The notes under the pieces were generated by a model, which did no database searches, was not told the DNA's origin, and saw only the letters and a list, made by a program, of their open reading frames with translations. A stretch of DNA of 8,877 nucleotides from Spirochaetaceae bacterium (GTDB taxonomy: Bacteria > Spirochaetota > Spirochaetia > Treponematales > Breznakiellaceae). The translations under genes were made by a program, and so were the position numbers. Shown here one piece after another: positions 1 through 6,852 of the stretch (within the stretch, counting starts at the first letter, position 1; every line of letters begins with the position of its first letter). The stretch covers positions 1-8,877 of the forward strand of contig JAIRPH010000169.1 in NCBI GenBank assembly GCA_031257135.1. Direction: 5' to 3'.

Positions 1-135
1 GGGAATAACTGCCGGTTGCGGCATCGGCTCAGGCGGGTTTTCAGGCGGACCTGCTGTTTTTCCAAGAAGCTCTTCAATCATTGGAAAGCCTTTAATATGG
101 CTTTCCACTACCTCAATTATGGCTTCGTTTAATGC
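1..135 (-). other. Open reading frame fragment leaving the left edge, unknown product
   Basis: A minus-strand frame is open from just after a TAG at 136-138 to the window edge, giving about 45 residues with an acidic, helix-like first half (EAIIEVVES, then HIKGFPMIEELLGK) and a proline-rich stretch (GPPENPPEPMPQP). Possible starts are a GTG at 106-108 and an ATG at 79-81; the ATG has a weak AAGG about 8 bases upstream. I do not recognise the product. It may be the N-terminus of a gene continuing leftward or a remnant linked to the decayed toxin-antitoxin module beside it. The plus strand is also open across 1-132, so coding on this strand is only a preference based on composition. Confidence 0.22.
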
Positions 136-138
136 CTA

Positions 139-273
139 TCATACTTTCTGGATCACCACCATAAATTTTAAGGGTTCCGGTTTTCCAATACCTTTTATAG
201 GTCCATTCCGCAGGATGTCCTTAATAAGGTCGTTTATTTTTTTAACGGTTTTCCGGTCTTCCATCTGCCATTC
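139..273 (-). pseudogene. YoeB-type mRNA interferase toxin, truncated remnant
   Basis: Read from 273 down to the TGA at 139-141, this frame begins EWQMEDRKTVKKINDL and continues through LIKDILRNG to GIGKPEPLKF. That is the central signature of the YoeB/Txe toxin family (YWQ..DKK..K.IN.LIKDI.R, then GIGKPEPLK). YoeB toxins are ribosome-dependent endoribonucleases of about 85 residues. The N-terminal ~15 residues are missing. After LKF the frame turns into unrelated residues (MVVIQKV) and stops, so the C-terminal half with the catalytic Arg and the terminal His-Tyr is absent. No start codon or ribosome binding site exists for it. It cannot make an active toxin. It sits directly behind an antitoxin N-terminus in another frame, so the pair arose by an internal deletion. 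Family assignment is strong from the motif; loss of function is clear. Confidence 0.8.
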
Positions 274-336
274 TTTAAGGTTTGGATAACATCGAGATTG
301 AGGTCATTCGCTTTAAAGCAGTATGTAGTATCCCAT
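273..336 (-). pseudogene. Antitoxin N-terminal remnant with start-codon frameshift
   Basis: The ATG at 334-336 lies 8 bases after a good Shine-Dalgarno (AGGAGA, 345-350), but its own frame stops after seven codons. The frame shifted by one base reads DTTYCFKANDLNLDVIQTLK, which has the look of short antitoxins that begin with a beta strand followed by an FKA.DLN.DVI..LK helix. One G fewer in the GGG at 332-334 would restore ATG-GAT and the frame M-DTTYCFKANDLN. I read this as a single-base insertion at the start codon. The antitoxin frame ends where YoeB residues begin in the next frame (about 270-276), so its C-terminal toxin-wrapping part is deleted. The antitoxin family is not firmly assigned; the adjacent YoeB remnant supports the role. 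Confidence 0.6.
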
Positions 337-344
337 AGGTGTTT

Positions 345-385
345 TCTCCTCGGTTCAGTATAACGGAAAACACCGGAAGCCGCAA
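345..385 (-). promoter_or_regulatory. Promoter and ribosome binding site of the decayed toxin-antitoxin module
   Basis: On the minus strand there is a -35-like TTGCGG (380-385), a 17-base spacer, and a -10 TATACT (357-362), followed by AGGAGA at 345-350 and the ATG at 334-336. The signals are intact even though the genes behind them are not. GC-rich sequence with short direct repeats (AAGCCG twice, 375-390 region) lies just upstream. No terminator was found between the nuclease stop (473) and this promoter. Confidence 0.6.
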
Positions 386-472
386 GCCGAAGGAGCGGGT
401 TCCCGGAGCGTAGGTCCCACAATGTCCGGGGAAGTTGCGCCGTCGGCTTAGGTAAATAAAAAACTGCCTCCG

Positions 473-3340
473 CTAAATACCGCCTCCGATAAAGGGAATC
501 CGGCACACCGAAGAAACAGCGCAGTCCGCGCACTTTTTGTGTTCCGGGTTTTTCGGCGCGGCGTAACTCCCCTGTTTCACGGCTTCCGCAACCGTCCTGA
601 AAACCGTATCTACCGAGGCAACCTCCCTTTCATAACCGCTTCGGGTTAGCGTCTTTTTTTCGTTCTCGTCATGCTCGGATACCACAGGACGAAAATACCG
701 GTTGTCAATCGAGTAAAACCGGGCGGACGATACTTTTTCCGCTTGTTCCCTTCGGCTGTCTTCGAGCATCGCTATATAGGCCGCCAACTGTAGATTGTCA
801 GGATACTCCCGATCTCCGGCAAAAACATCTTTCCTATCAGGTATTTTTGCGGCTTTAAAATCAGTCAGAATCAGCCCGCCGGCTTTATGAGTCATTACCA
901 CATCAGCTTTGCCGATAAGACGCAGGTCTTCCGAAGGATATAGTTTCTGCAACATATATTCTGCGTCTATGATTTCCGCGCCTTCAAGAACCGGCTCATC
1001 TTCATCAAGATAGTCCGTCAAAGCCGCGCAAATCCGCTGTTCAAGCATCGCGTAAATCGATTCCTGAAACGCGCCCTCATGCCGGCGGGCTGATTGTAAC
1101 GCTTGCCGGGTCTCTTCTTCTATATACTTTTTATAGGTGATAATACGCGCTCTGCGGAACTCCTGTCCTTCCGCTTTTAGACGCTTGAAAAAATTTTCTA
1201 AAATTTTGTGATACAATTTGCCCATATCCCGCTGATCAATCGTTTCAATGACGGTCTGCTTCTCCGCAACCAGCAAAGCCCGTTCCAGCATCCACTTGAA
1301 CGGACAGTAAAGGTACTCATTGAGGTCAGTCGGCGAAAGGTAAGAAAACGACTCAGCCTTGCCGTCGCGAAAAAGCGACTGCTGAGTAAGCCGATACGCA
1401 AGAGCCTCCCGAAGCCGGTCGTTCATGACAGCGTTTCCGCGTAGATTAGCTGGAAGAGGATGTTTCGTCAAAACGCAGTAATTCTGCCAGCCCTTTTTTT
1501 GGGTCTCCGCGGGATAGGCTGTTTCAGTCCCGGAGCTTCCCAAAGCCAGCGACGCTTCAATCAGATAGGGATCATCAGGAAAGTTCTGAACTTTGACAGG
1601 CTCGCCGAACAATTCCAATAAACGCCGATGCGGTATAGCCGCGCCGCTGAAGGTCTTGAGGGATACCGTAAACACCGGAAAAGACCCGGAAAACCGGTAA
1701 GCCCGCATAAACTCGCCGGAAACGTCCCGATCCTGCATACCCAGCGTCTGCTGACGGTCTTCGCGCAGAAACGCCCCCTCGCCGTATACCACCGCGGCGT
1801 TTTCCTGATTCATTCCGATAATAAAATGCACTGCGGGACCTATCCCCGCGGACACTTTGTAATCGTATACCGCAATACTCTCGCGTCGTTGTTTGTAGTC
1901 ATCCTGTTTGTAGACGTACTTTTGATCCTGAAGATAGGACTGAAATACAGAAAAAGTATGCTTTCCGCCGGAAAACAGTCCGGGAGACTGTTCTTCGATA
2001 TCAGCCAGTTCGTCGAGATACCGTATTATCTGCCCGAGTACCTTATCCACTTTAGGATCAAATTCATCTTTGAGAAAAGTTTTTTTAAAAGCGAACCACG
2101 CAGTTTTAATATCTTTAAAATGCGATGCGTTGAGAACAGCAAGTATATTTTTTTTCAGACTCTGATAAAACCCGCTGATTTTGGAAACCGGCGTTTCCCC
2201 CGGCTTGGCGGGACGGTCTTTATGCCATTCAAATGTCCGTTCCCAAACGTCTATGCCGGAAAAACCGGACACGCACCGATACTTCAGCCCGAAATCCATA
2301 AGCGCGTCAATGAGTTCCGTATCTTTCCACGGAAAAGCCTTGTCCAAAAGCAGATTTTTCAAAGACCGATAGGACCACTGTTCTCCCGGACACGCGGACA
2401 GCGCGCTGAAAATCCGCCCTCCGGGATAATCCGTAATCGCCTCTCCTTCCCGCAGATCAGCGCGAATACCGTACAACAACAGAGTCTGCATAAGCCGCGC
2501 GGTATCGCTGTTTCCGGCGACAGTTACGGCTATATCCGCGGGACATAGCCGAGCCTCGTTCAAAAGCCGCCGAATCGTCAGGGCAAGCCACCGATATTCA
2601 TCGCCGGCAAAAGCGAACTGCGCCGCCGCGCTGTCCGCAACAGCAACGCTACCGCTTTCAAAAACCGCTAAAACCGGAGCGATCCTTTCAGGCTGAGACG
2701 CCCGGCAGACCGGGAGGGCGATCTCATCCAAAGAAATAATCAGCGCTTTCCCTTGAGCATCCAGCAGAGTCAGCTCTTGCCGGTATTCTTCCCAATCGCT
2801 CGCAAGCTCAGGGAAAAAGAGAAACCACCGGTCTCCCGAATCAGCGTACTCCCCGCGGATCCAAGACGGCTCATACAGGCGATGCTTTTCAAGAAACTCC
2901 GCGTACCGTTCCCGAATCCGCCGTAAATCTTCAAAATAGGAATCCTGTTTTTCCTTTTCTTGCTTTGCTTCCCAGCGGCGCAGTAGGCTCTCAAGACCGG
3001 GAAGCAGTTTCGCAAGGGAAGAAATAAAAGCGTTGTAAGAATGGGCGTAAGCCGGATTGATATAATCCGTAAGAAAGCCTTTCTCAGCGTTTTCTTTCAG
3101 AAGACTTGAGGCGAAAAGAGTCCGCATAGCCTTATTTATCGGCTGTTTCTCAAGCTGTTTGATCGAAAGGGTTTTTTCTTTAAAATCGTTCCAAGCGCGG
3201 AACCGCAGAGGCGTCAAGGGCGTTTGCAACGCTTCCGCCGCGGCTTCCGCCCAGAAATTCGCCGGCACGGCGGAAGGAAACACAAATACAACCCGGCGAT
3301 CCGGCAAAGCCTCCGCGATATATTCGAGAATACTACGCAT
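473..3340 (-). CDS. AddB-like PD-(D/E)XK nuclease with inactive helicase-like N-terminus and Fe-S cysteines
   Basis: This 955-residue protein fits the AddB/RecB-type nuclease class that processes double-strand breaks with a helicase partner. The C-terminal nuclease is complete: His711 (GKLYHKILE), Asp813 (IGKAD), Asp827 and Lys829 (TDFKAAK), and Gln851/Tyr855 (LQLAAY). Four cysteines, Cys679 (YLYCPFKW) and Cys937, Cys940 and Cys946 (C-x2-C-x5-C), match the Fe-S staple flanking this nuclease in AddB. The N-terminus starts with a strand and FVFPSAVPANFW where an active helicase would carry a Walker A; no GKT/GKS loop is present, so it is probably an inactivated helicase scaffold that scans DNA. 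The start has a perfect AGGAGG (3345-3350), 4 bases from the ATG. The gene follows the MCP by 8 bases, so they are likely cotranscribed. No AddA-type helicase is in the window; the downstream side holds only the decayed toxin module. It could also be a stand-alone nuclease of this class. Confidence 0.82.
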   Translation of the reverse strand: MRSILEYIAEALPDRRVVFVFPSAVPANFWAEAAAEALQTPLTPLRFRAWNDFKEKTLSIKQLEKQPINKAMRTLFASSLLKENAEKGFLTDYINPAYAHSYNAFISSLAKLLPGLESLLRRWEAKQEKEKQDSYFEDLRRIRERYAEFLEKHRLYEPSWIRGEYADSGDRWFLFFPELASDWEEYRQELTLLDAQGKALIISLDEIALPVCRASQPERIAPVLAVFESGSVAVADSAAAQFAFAGDEYRWLALTIRRLLNEARLCPADIAVTVAGNSDTARLMQTLLLYGIRADLREGEAITDYPGGRIFSALSACPGEQWSYRSLKNLLLDKAFPWKDTELIDALMDFGLKYRCVSGFSGIDVWERTFEWHKDRPAKPGETPVSKISGFYQSLKKNILAVLNASHFKDIKTAWFAFKKTFLKDEFDPKVDKVLGQIIRYLDELADIEEQSPGLFSGGKHTFSVFQSYLQDQKYVYKQDDYKQRRESIAVYDYKVSAGIGPAVHFIIGMNQENAAVVYGEGAFLREDRQQTLGMQDRDVSGEFMRAYRFSGSFPVFTVSLKTFSGAAIPHRRLLELFGEPVKVQNFPDDPYLIEASLALGSSGTETAYPAETQKKGWQNYCVLTKHPLPANLRGNAVMNDRLREALAYRLTQQSLFRDGKAESFSYLSPTDLNEYLYCPFKWMLERALLVAEKQTVIETIDQRDMGKLYHKILENFFKRLKAEGQEFRRARIITYKKYIEEETRQALQSARRHEGAFQESIYAMLEQRICAALTDYLDEDEPVLEGAEIIDAEYMLQKLYPSEDLRLIGKADVVMTHKAGGLILTDFKAAKIPDRKDVFAGDREYPDNLQLAAYIAMLEDSRREQAEKVSSARFYSIDNRYFRPVVSEHDENEKKTLTRSGYEREVASVDTVFRTVAEAVKQGSYAAPKNPEHKKCADCAVSSVCRIPFIGGGI

Positions 3341-3351
3341 AATTCCTCCTA
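3341..3351 (-). promoter_or_regulatory. Ribosome binding site of the nuclease gene fused with the MCP stop codon
   Basis: The MCP stop TAG (3349-3351) shares its AG with the nuclease Shine-Dalgarno AGGAGG (3345-3350), followed by AATT and the ATG. This arrangement favours termination-reinitiation coupling between the two genes. Confidence 0.75.
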
Positions 3352-5400
3352 TTCCAGCGCGGCAAGCTCTTTGGCGTTTTCAAGGAAGGACGCGATATTC
3401 TCGCTGGCGAGGCGCATATCTTTGACCCGCTTCGTTACCTCTTGAGAAATCTGCTGAAGCCGTTCCATTTCCTGATGAATTGAATCGCTCTGCTCATGAA
3501 TGATTATCGCGCCGTTTTCTACCTGTCCGGTCATGGACTGGAGGGTTTTTAAGTCCGTAAGCATTTGCTCTCCTCCGGCGGACTGTTCGATTACAGCGTG
3601 GTTTACTTCGGCAAAGGAAGAACTCATGGCTTTTATCTCGGTAAAAATAGTATTCATAGCCTCAACGGTTTCATTGGACGCAACTCCTATTTTTTCGATA
3701 GTCCGTTCTATCTTCTTAATTTCTGCGGCGATTGATTCGGACTCTTTGCCGGAGAGTTCCGCCAGCTTACGAATCTCTCCTGCAACCACCGCAAAGCCTT
3801 TGCCCGCTTCTCCTGCGTGAGCCGCCTCGATTGCGGCGTTCATAGCGAGAATATTGGTTTGCCCTACAATGTCCGAGATGGTTTTATTCGCGGCTTGCAG
3901 GGTCGCCGACTGTTCTTCAATGCTTTTCAGTTCCTCCGCGAGTTTGAGGAGCATTTTATGGCCGGTTTCCGAAGACTTGCCGAGCGTGTTTATTGTCTTT
4001 CCCATACCTTCCATGACGGAACGGATGGAACTGATATTGATCACCATCTGCTTGATCGCCGCCGAGGATTTAGCGATGAAATCCGCCTGCGCGCGGACTG
4101 TATCTTCAAAAGAGTTAGTTCGTTTGAAAATCTCCTGCGCCGAATCAGAAGCGGTCTGCACTGATTCCATCTGAGATTGTACCTCTGTGTCCATCGAATC
4201 CATGTTGCCGGTTATGAGTTCGATAGCATCGAACGATTCAACTACTACCGTATTCAGCCGGCGGCTTTTGTGCAGAGTTTGAGAAAGATGCTCCTGCTGA
4301 AGATTGTCGATGCCTTTCCGCAGGCTGTCCCGGATCGTGCGGAGGGCTTCCTGCATTTCGCCGATCTCGTCGTTTCTGACCGAGGTAATATCAACCGTGA
4401 AATCCATTTCCGCCAACGCGCCGGCGGCTTTTTTTACCTCCCGGATAGGCAGAATCACTGTTTTATAGCTGAACAGAACAGATACGATTGCCGCCGCCGC
4501 CATAAGCCCCAGACAGATGAGAATCAGCCTGAGAAGAAGCGTATTAGTCTCGGTAAATATCTCCGATGCCGGTATGGTAGATACAAGAATCCAATCAATT
4601 CCGGGAATGATCACTGAATAGATAAACAGATAATTGTCGATAAACGAAGCCGAAGAAGACGACAACATCGTATCCCGATGAGATTCAAGCCCGGATTCGG
4701 TAAAAAAGTTCTTAGTAAGCGCCGCGTTTTTATCCGAGTGAGTGATGAATAGGCCTTCTTTATTCAGAAGGTATATGCGCTGTTGCGGTATGCTCAGGTT
4801 GACATTGAGTATGGCGTCCAAATCGGTAACGAGTACGTCAATCGCCGCGACGCCTATATCTTCCCGCTGTTCGGTGAAAACCGCCGTCGAGAGCGATAAG
4901 GCGATCTGACCGGTATTGGCGTCCAGATACTGAGAATAGGCGATTTTTCCGGGGACTTTTTTTGCGTCAATGAACCACGGGCGTTTCGTGTTGTCCCAAT
5001 CCGCCGGGGGCGTCCAGCTCGGAGAAAATACCGCGTAGCCTCCGTCCTGATTCCAAACCCGGTTGTTCGTGTAATAGAGCATGGTTATTTCAGACGCCCG
5101 CTCCGCGATTCGTTTAAAATAGTCCCTCAAGTCGTCCGGGGCAACATATCCCATTTTAAAGAGGCTTGCAATGCCGAAAGACGTATTATACAACGCTTCT
5201 CTTTGTTTTTCCAGCATATACATGAGCTTATCCCTGACAAGATCAACCGCCGCCTTAGTATTGGTTTCAATTTGCCGGTACGCAATCGAGCGAAGGTTTA
5301 CAAAAAAAATAACTGAAATAGAGCCTGCAATACACACAATAATAGCCAAGCATACAATCGTAAACATCGCCGCTAAGGATGATTTTCTCCGGCTTGCCAT
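3349..5400 (-). CDS. Methyl-accepting chemotaxis protein with dCache sensor
   Basis: A 683-residue transmembrane chemoreceptor that would signal through CheA/CheW to the flagellar motor. Order: cytoplasmic basic N-terminus; TM1 about 12-35; periplasmic dCache-type sensor about 36-283; TM2 about 286-312; HAMP about 312-365; coiled-coil signalling domain to the end. The hairpin tip is unmistakable at 514-540 (QTNILAMNAAIEAAHAGEAG, then KGFAVVA). In the sensor, Arg140, Trp142, Phe143, Tyr158, Asp160 and Asp188 fall at or near the spacing of the amino-acid-binding motif of dCache receptors such as PctA, with a Tyr-to-Phe change at 143 and Trp135 in place of the first Tyr. An amino acid ligand is therefore plausible but not shown. 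There is no C-terminal NWETF-type tether. The start at 5400 has AGGAGA 6 bases upstream and its own promoter. The nuclease gene follows directly. Confidence 0.95.
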   Translation of the reverse strand: MASRRKSSLAAMFTIVCLAIIVCIAGSISVIFFVNLRSIAYRQIETNTKAAVDLVRDKLMYMLEKQREALYNTSFGIASLFKMGYVAPDDLRDYFKRIAERASEITMLYYTNNRVWNQDGGYAVFSPSWTPPADWDNTKRPWFIDAKKVPGKIAYSQYLDANTGQIALSLSTAVFTEQREDIGVAAIDVLVTDLDAILNVNLSIPQQRIYLLNKEGLFITHSDKNAALTKNFFTESGLESHRDTMLSSSSASFIDNYLFIYSVIIPGIDWILVSTIPASEIFTETNTLLLRLILICLGLMAAAAIVSVLFSYKTVILPIREVKKAAGALAEMDFTVDITSVRNDEIGEMQEALRTIRDSLRKGIDNLQQEHLSQTLHKSRRLNTVVVESFDAIELITGNMDSMDTEVQSQMESVQTASDSAQEIFKRTNSFEDTVRAQADFIAKSSAAIKQMVINISSIRSVMEGMGKTINTLGKSSETGHKMLLKLAEELKSIEEQSATLQAANKTISDIVGQTNILAMNAAIEAAHAGEAGKGFAVVAGEIRKLAELSGKESESIAAEIKKIERTIEKIGVASNETVEAMNTIFTEIKAMSSSFAEVNHAVIEQSAGGEQMLTDLKTLQSMTGQVENGAIIIHEQSDSIHQEMERLQQISQEVTKRVKDMRLASENIASFLENAKELAALE

Positions 5401-5451
5401 ACTTATTCTCCTTATGCGTAGAGTATATCAGTAGAAAACTCCCCTTGTCAA
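5401..5451 (-). promoter_or_regulatory. Sigma70-type promoter and ribosome binding site of the MCP gene
   Basis: On the minus strand: TTGACA (5446-5451), an 18-base spacer, TATACT (5422-5427), then AAGGAGA about 6 bases before the ATG. The -35 is a perfect consensus and the -10 matches at five of six positions. The sequence sits in the 76-base gap between the permease stop and the MCP start. It has no hairpin with a T-run, so readthrough from the upstream operon is also possible. Confidence 0.75.
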
Positions 5452-5476
5452 AGGACTAATGCGTCATTTTTCGATT

Positions 5477-6511
5477 TTAATTCTTTTTTTTAAAAATATC
5501 TCTTAAAACCGCGCTGGAAACCAAAAAGAATACCGCGGATTGGACAATCGAGGCGATCTCGAAGGTGACGTCCGAGAACTGCATGGCAAGCCGCGCTCCG
5601 GAGCTGATCCACGCAAAGAAAATCGCCGCGGGAATAACCCCCTGAGGCTTTGACCGCGCGATAAGGGCTACCGCAAAGCCGTTCCAGCCCATGCCCGCGG
5701 AGAATTCCTTCACCGTCGCGTAGTAGGTGCCGTATACCGCCAACGCGCCGGCGGTTCCGTACAGTCCGCCGCTGAGAAACATCGGTAAAATCCGGTTCCA
5801 GTCCGTATCGATGCCGCCGTACTTCGCAAACCCCTCGTTGATGCCGGACATCCGAATCTCATAGCCCGGCAATGTCCGGTAGAGAAAGATATAGGTCAGC
5901 AAAACCGCGGCGACCGCGCAGAACAACGCCGCGCTCAGATTCGAGGGCGGCAGGATTTGCGGAAGCCTGAACAATGCCGGTATCTTCCGGGTAGATTGGA
6001 GGTTAGTTGCAGGATCAAGAAAGGGACCGGTTACGAAATAGTTGATAATCAGAATCAGCGCGTTTGAGAGCAGGAATGAGGTGATAAGCTCGCTGGTATT
6101 CCATCGGGCTTTCAGCAGAGCCGAAACCGCCGCCGCGCTTCCGGAAACCGCCGCGCCCGCGATGATCGCGGCTATCCCTCCCGGAACGCCTAGAGGCTCA
6201 AAGGCTATCGCGGCGATAGTGGCGACAAACGCGCCGGTATATATCTGCCCTTCCCCGCCGAGGTTGAAGCAATTCCCCTGAAGCGCCACCGACACGCCTA
6301 AGCCCCCGAAGATCAGCGGAATGGCGCTATTGATCAGGTTGCCGAAGTAGTAGGCGTTTTTGATTGGTCCGAGAAAAAAGTAGCTCAAGGTTTTCCCCGG
6401 GGTCCGGCTCAGGAGAAACGCCAACGCCACCATTACTCCCAATGCCAGCAGTATCATCACCGCGGTTCCGCCGGCGTTCTCGATTTTTTCTTTGTATGCA
6501 GTATTCACCAT
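5477..6511 (-). CDS. ABC transporter inner-membrane permease, BMP/nucleoside (YufP/Pnr) type
   Basis: A 344-residue polytopic protein of the BPD_transp_2 family (the RbsC-like permease fold), closest in style to COG4603 permeases that pair with BMP/PnrA purine-nucleoside binding lipoproteins. Visible marks are FNLGGEGQ at 82-89, KARWNTSEL at 134-141, the conserved YGGIDTDW loop at 231-238 and GMGWNGFAVALIAR at 273-286. About ten hydrophobic segments are visible, near 15-34, 58-76, 90-105, 110-132, 144-160, 192-210, 243-262, 272-286, 291-304 and 318-336. Its start overlaps the previous stop by 7 bases (ATGGTGA) with no good Shine-Dalgarno, so translation is probably coupled. The family normally works with a second permease, a tandem-domain ATPase and a binding lipoprotein; none is in this window. 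Substrate could be nucleosides or a sugar; the nucleoside assignment is by family resemblance. Confidence 0.87.
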   Translation of the reverse strand: MVNTAYKEKIENAGGTAVMILLALGVMVALAFLLSRTPGKTLSYFFLGPIKNAYYFGNLINSAIPLIFGGLGVSVALQGNCFNLGGEGQIYTGAFVATIAAIAFEPLGVPGGIAAIIAGAAVSGSAAAVSALLKARWNTSELITSFLLSNALILIINYFVTGPFLDPATNLQSTRKIPALFRLPQILPPSNLSAALFCAVAAVLLTYIFLYRTLPGYEIRMSGINEGFAKYGGIDTDWNRILPMFLSGGLYGTAGALAVYGTYYATVKEFSAGMGWNGFAVALIARSKPQGVIPAAIFFAWISSGARLAMQFSDVTFEIASIVQSAVFFLVSSAVLRDIFKKKN

Positions 6512-6852
6512 GGTTCCACGGCAATAATACGCGGACTCTTTAAAATCCTGCGGACGCCGATAACGGTATCGTCTGCAAGCCGCATCTCTACGAGTTCAAC
6601 CGTTCCGCGGACCCGCAGAACCCGCCGCTCAAGCCCTGCGAAAAGGGGCTTGTCTTCCTCGCCGATATACCAATCCTGCTCTTCCTTGTCGGTAACTACC
6701 GTTTGGGGAAAGGGCATATTGCCTACAAGCCGTAGGGTCCCGGTGACTTCCACGATCTGCCCCGAAACAAGGGCGGTTTCCTGCCGGCTCCCTAAGCTCC
6801 AAGCCGCCAAAGGAATCAGAAGCAGTCCGGCAAAAAAAAGCGTTTTTTTCAC
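6505..6852 (-). CDS. Small exported protein of unknown function, possible OB-like fold
   Basis: A 115-residue protein with a Sec signal peptide (MKKTLFFAGLLLIPLAAWSLG, cleavage likely after residue 19 or 21) and no lipobox cysteine, so it is probably periplasmic. The mature part is rich in beta strands: GQIVEVTGTLRLVG, a turn, WYIGEEDKPLFAGL, then RRVLRVRGTVELVEMR. This pattern of short strands around an RGTVE segment resembles small OB-fold-like bacterial lipoproteins, but I cannot name a family. The start is GTG; the four bases GTGA contain both this start and the TGA stop of the metalloprotease gene. No Shine-Dalgarno is evident, so expression likely depends on coupling. Its stop lies inside the permease start. 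The location between a surface protease and a permease suggests an envelope role, which is inference only. Confidence 0.7.
   Translation of the reverse strand: MKKTLFFAGLLLIPLAAWSLGSRQETALVSGQIVEVTGTLRLVGNMPFPQTVVTDKEEQDWYIGEEDKPLFAGLERRVLRVRGTVELVEMRLADDTVIGVRRILKSPRIIAVEPW

Noticed and set aside
139..385. An intact toxin-antitoxin system
   Set aside because: The antitoxin start is frameshifted, the toxin has no start and has lost its catalytic C-terminus.
440..475. T-run after the nuclease stop as an intrinsic terminator
   Set aside because: On the minus strand six Ts follow GGAGGCAG, but I could find no inverted repeat before them, only a direct repeat of CGGAGGC.
234..533. A 99-codon minus-strand frame overlapping the end of the nuclease gene
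   Set aside because: Its first part runs out of frame through the nuclease C-terminus and noncoding sequence. Only the last third carries recognisable (antitoxin) residues, and those are explained by the decayed module with its own start.
1628..2548. A 306-codon plus-strand frame opposite the nuclease gene
   Set aside because: It is antisense to a clearly functional nuclease, has no ribosome binding site, and its residues show no domain pattern; it is a shadow of the coding strand.
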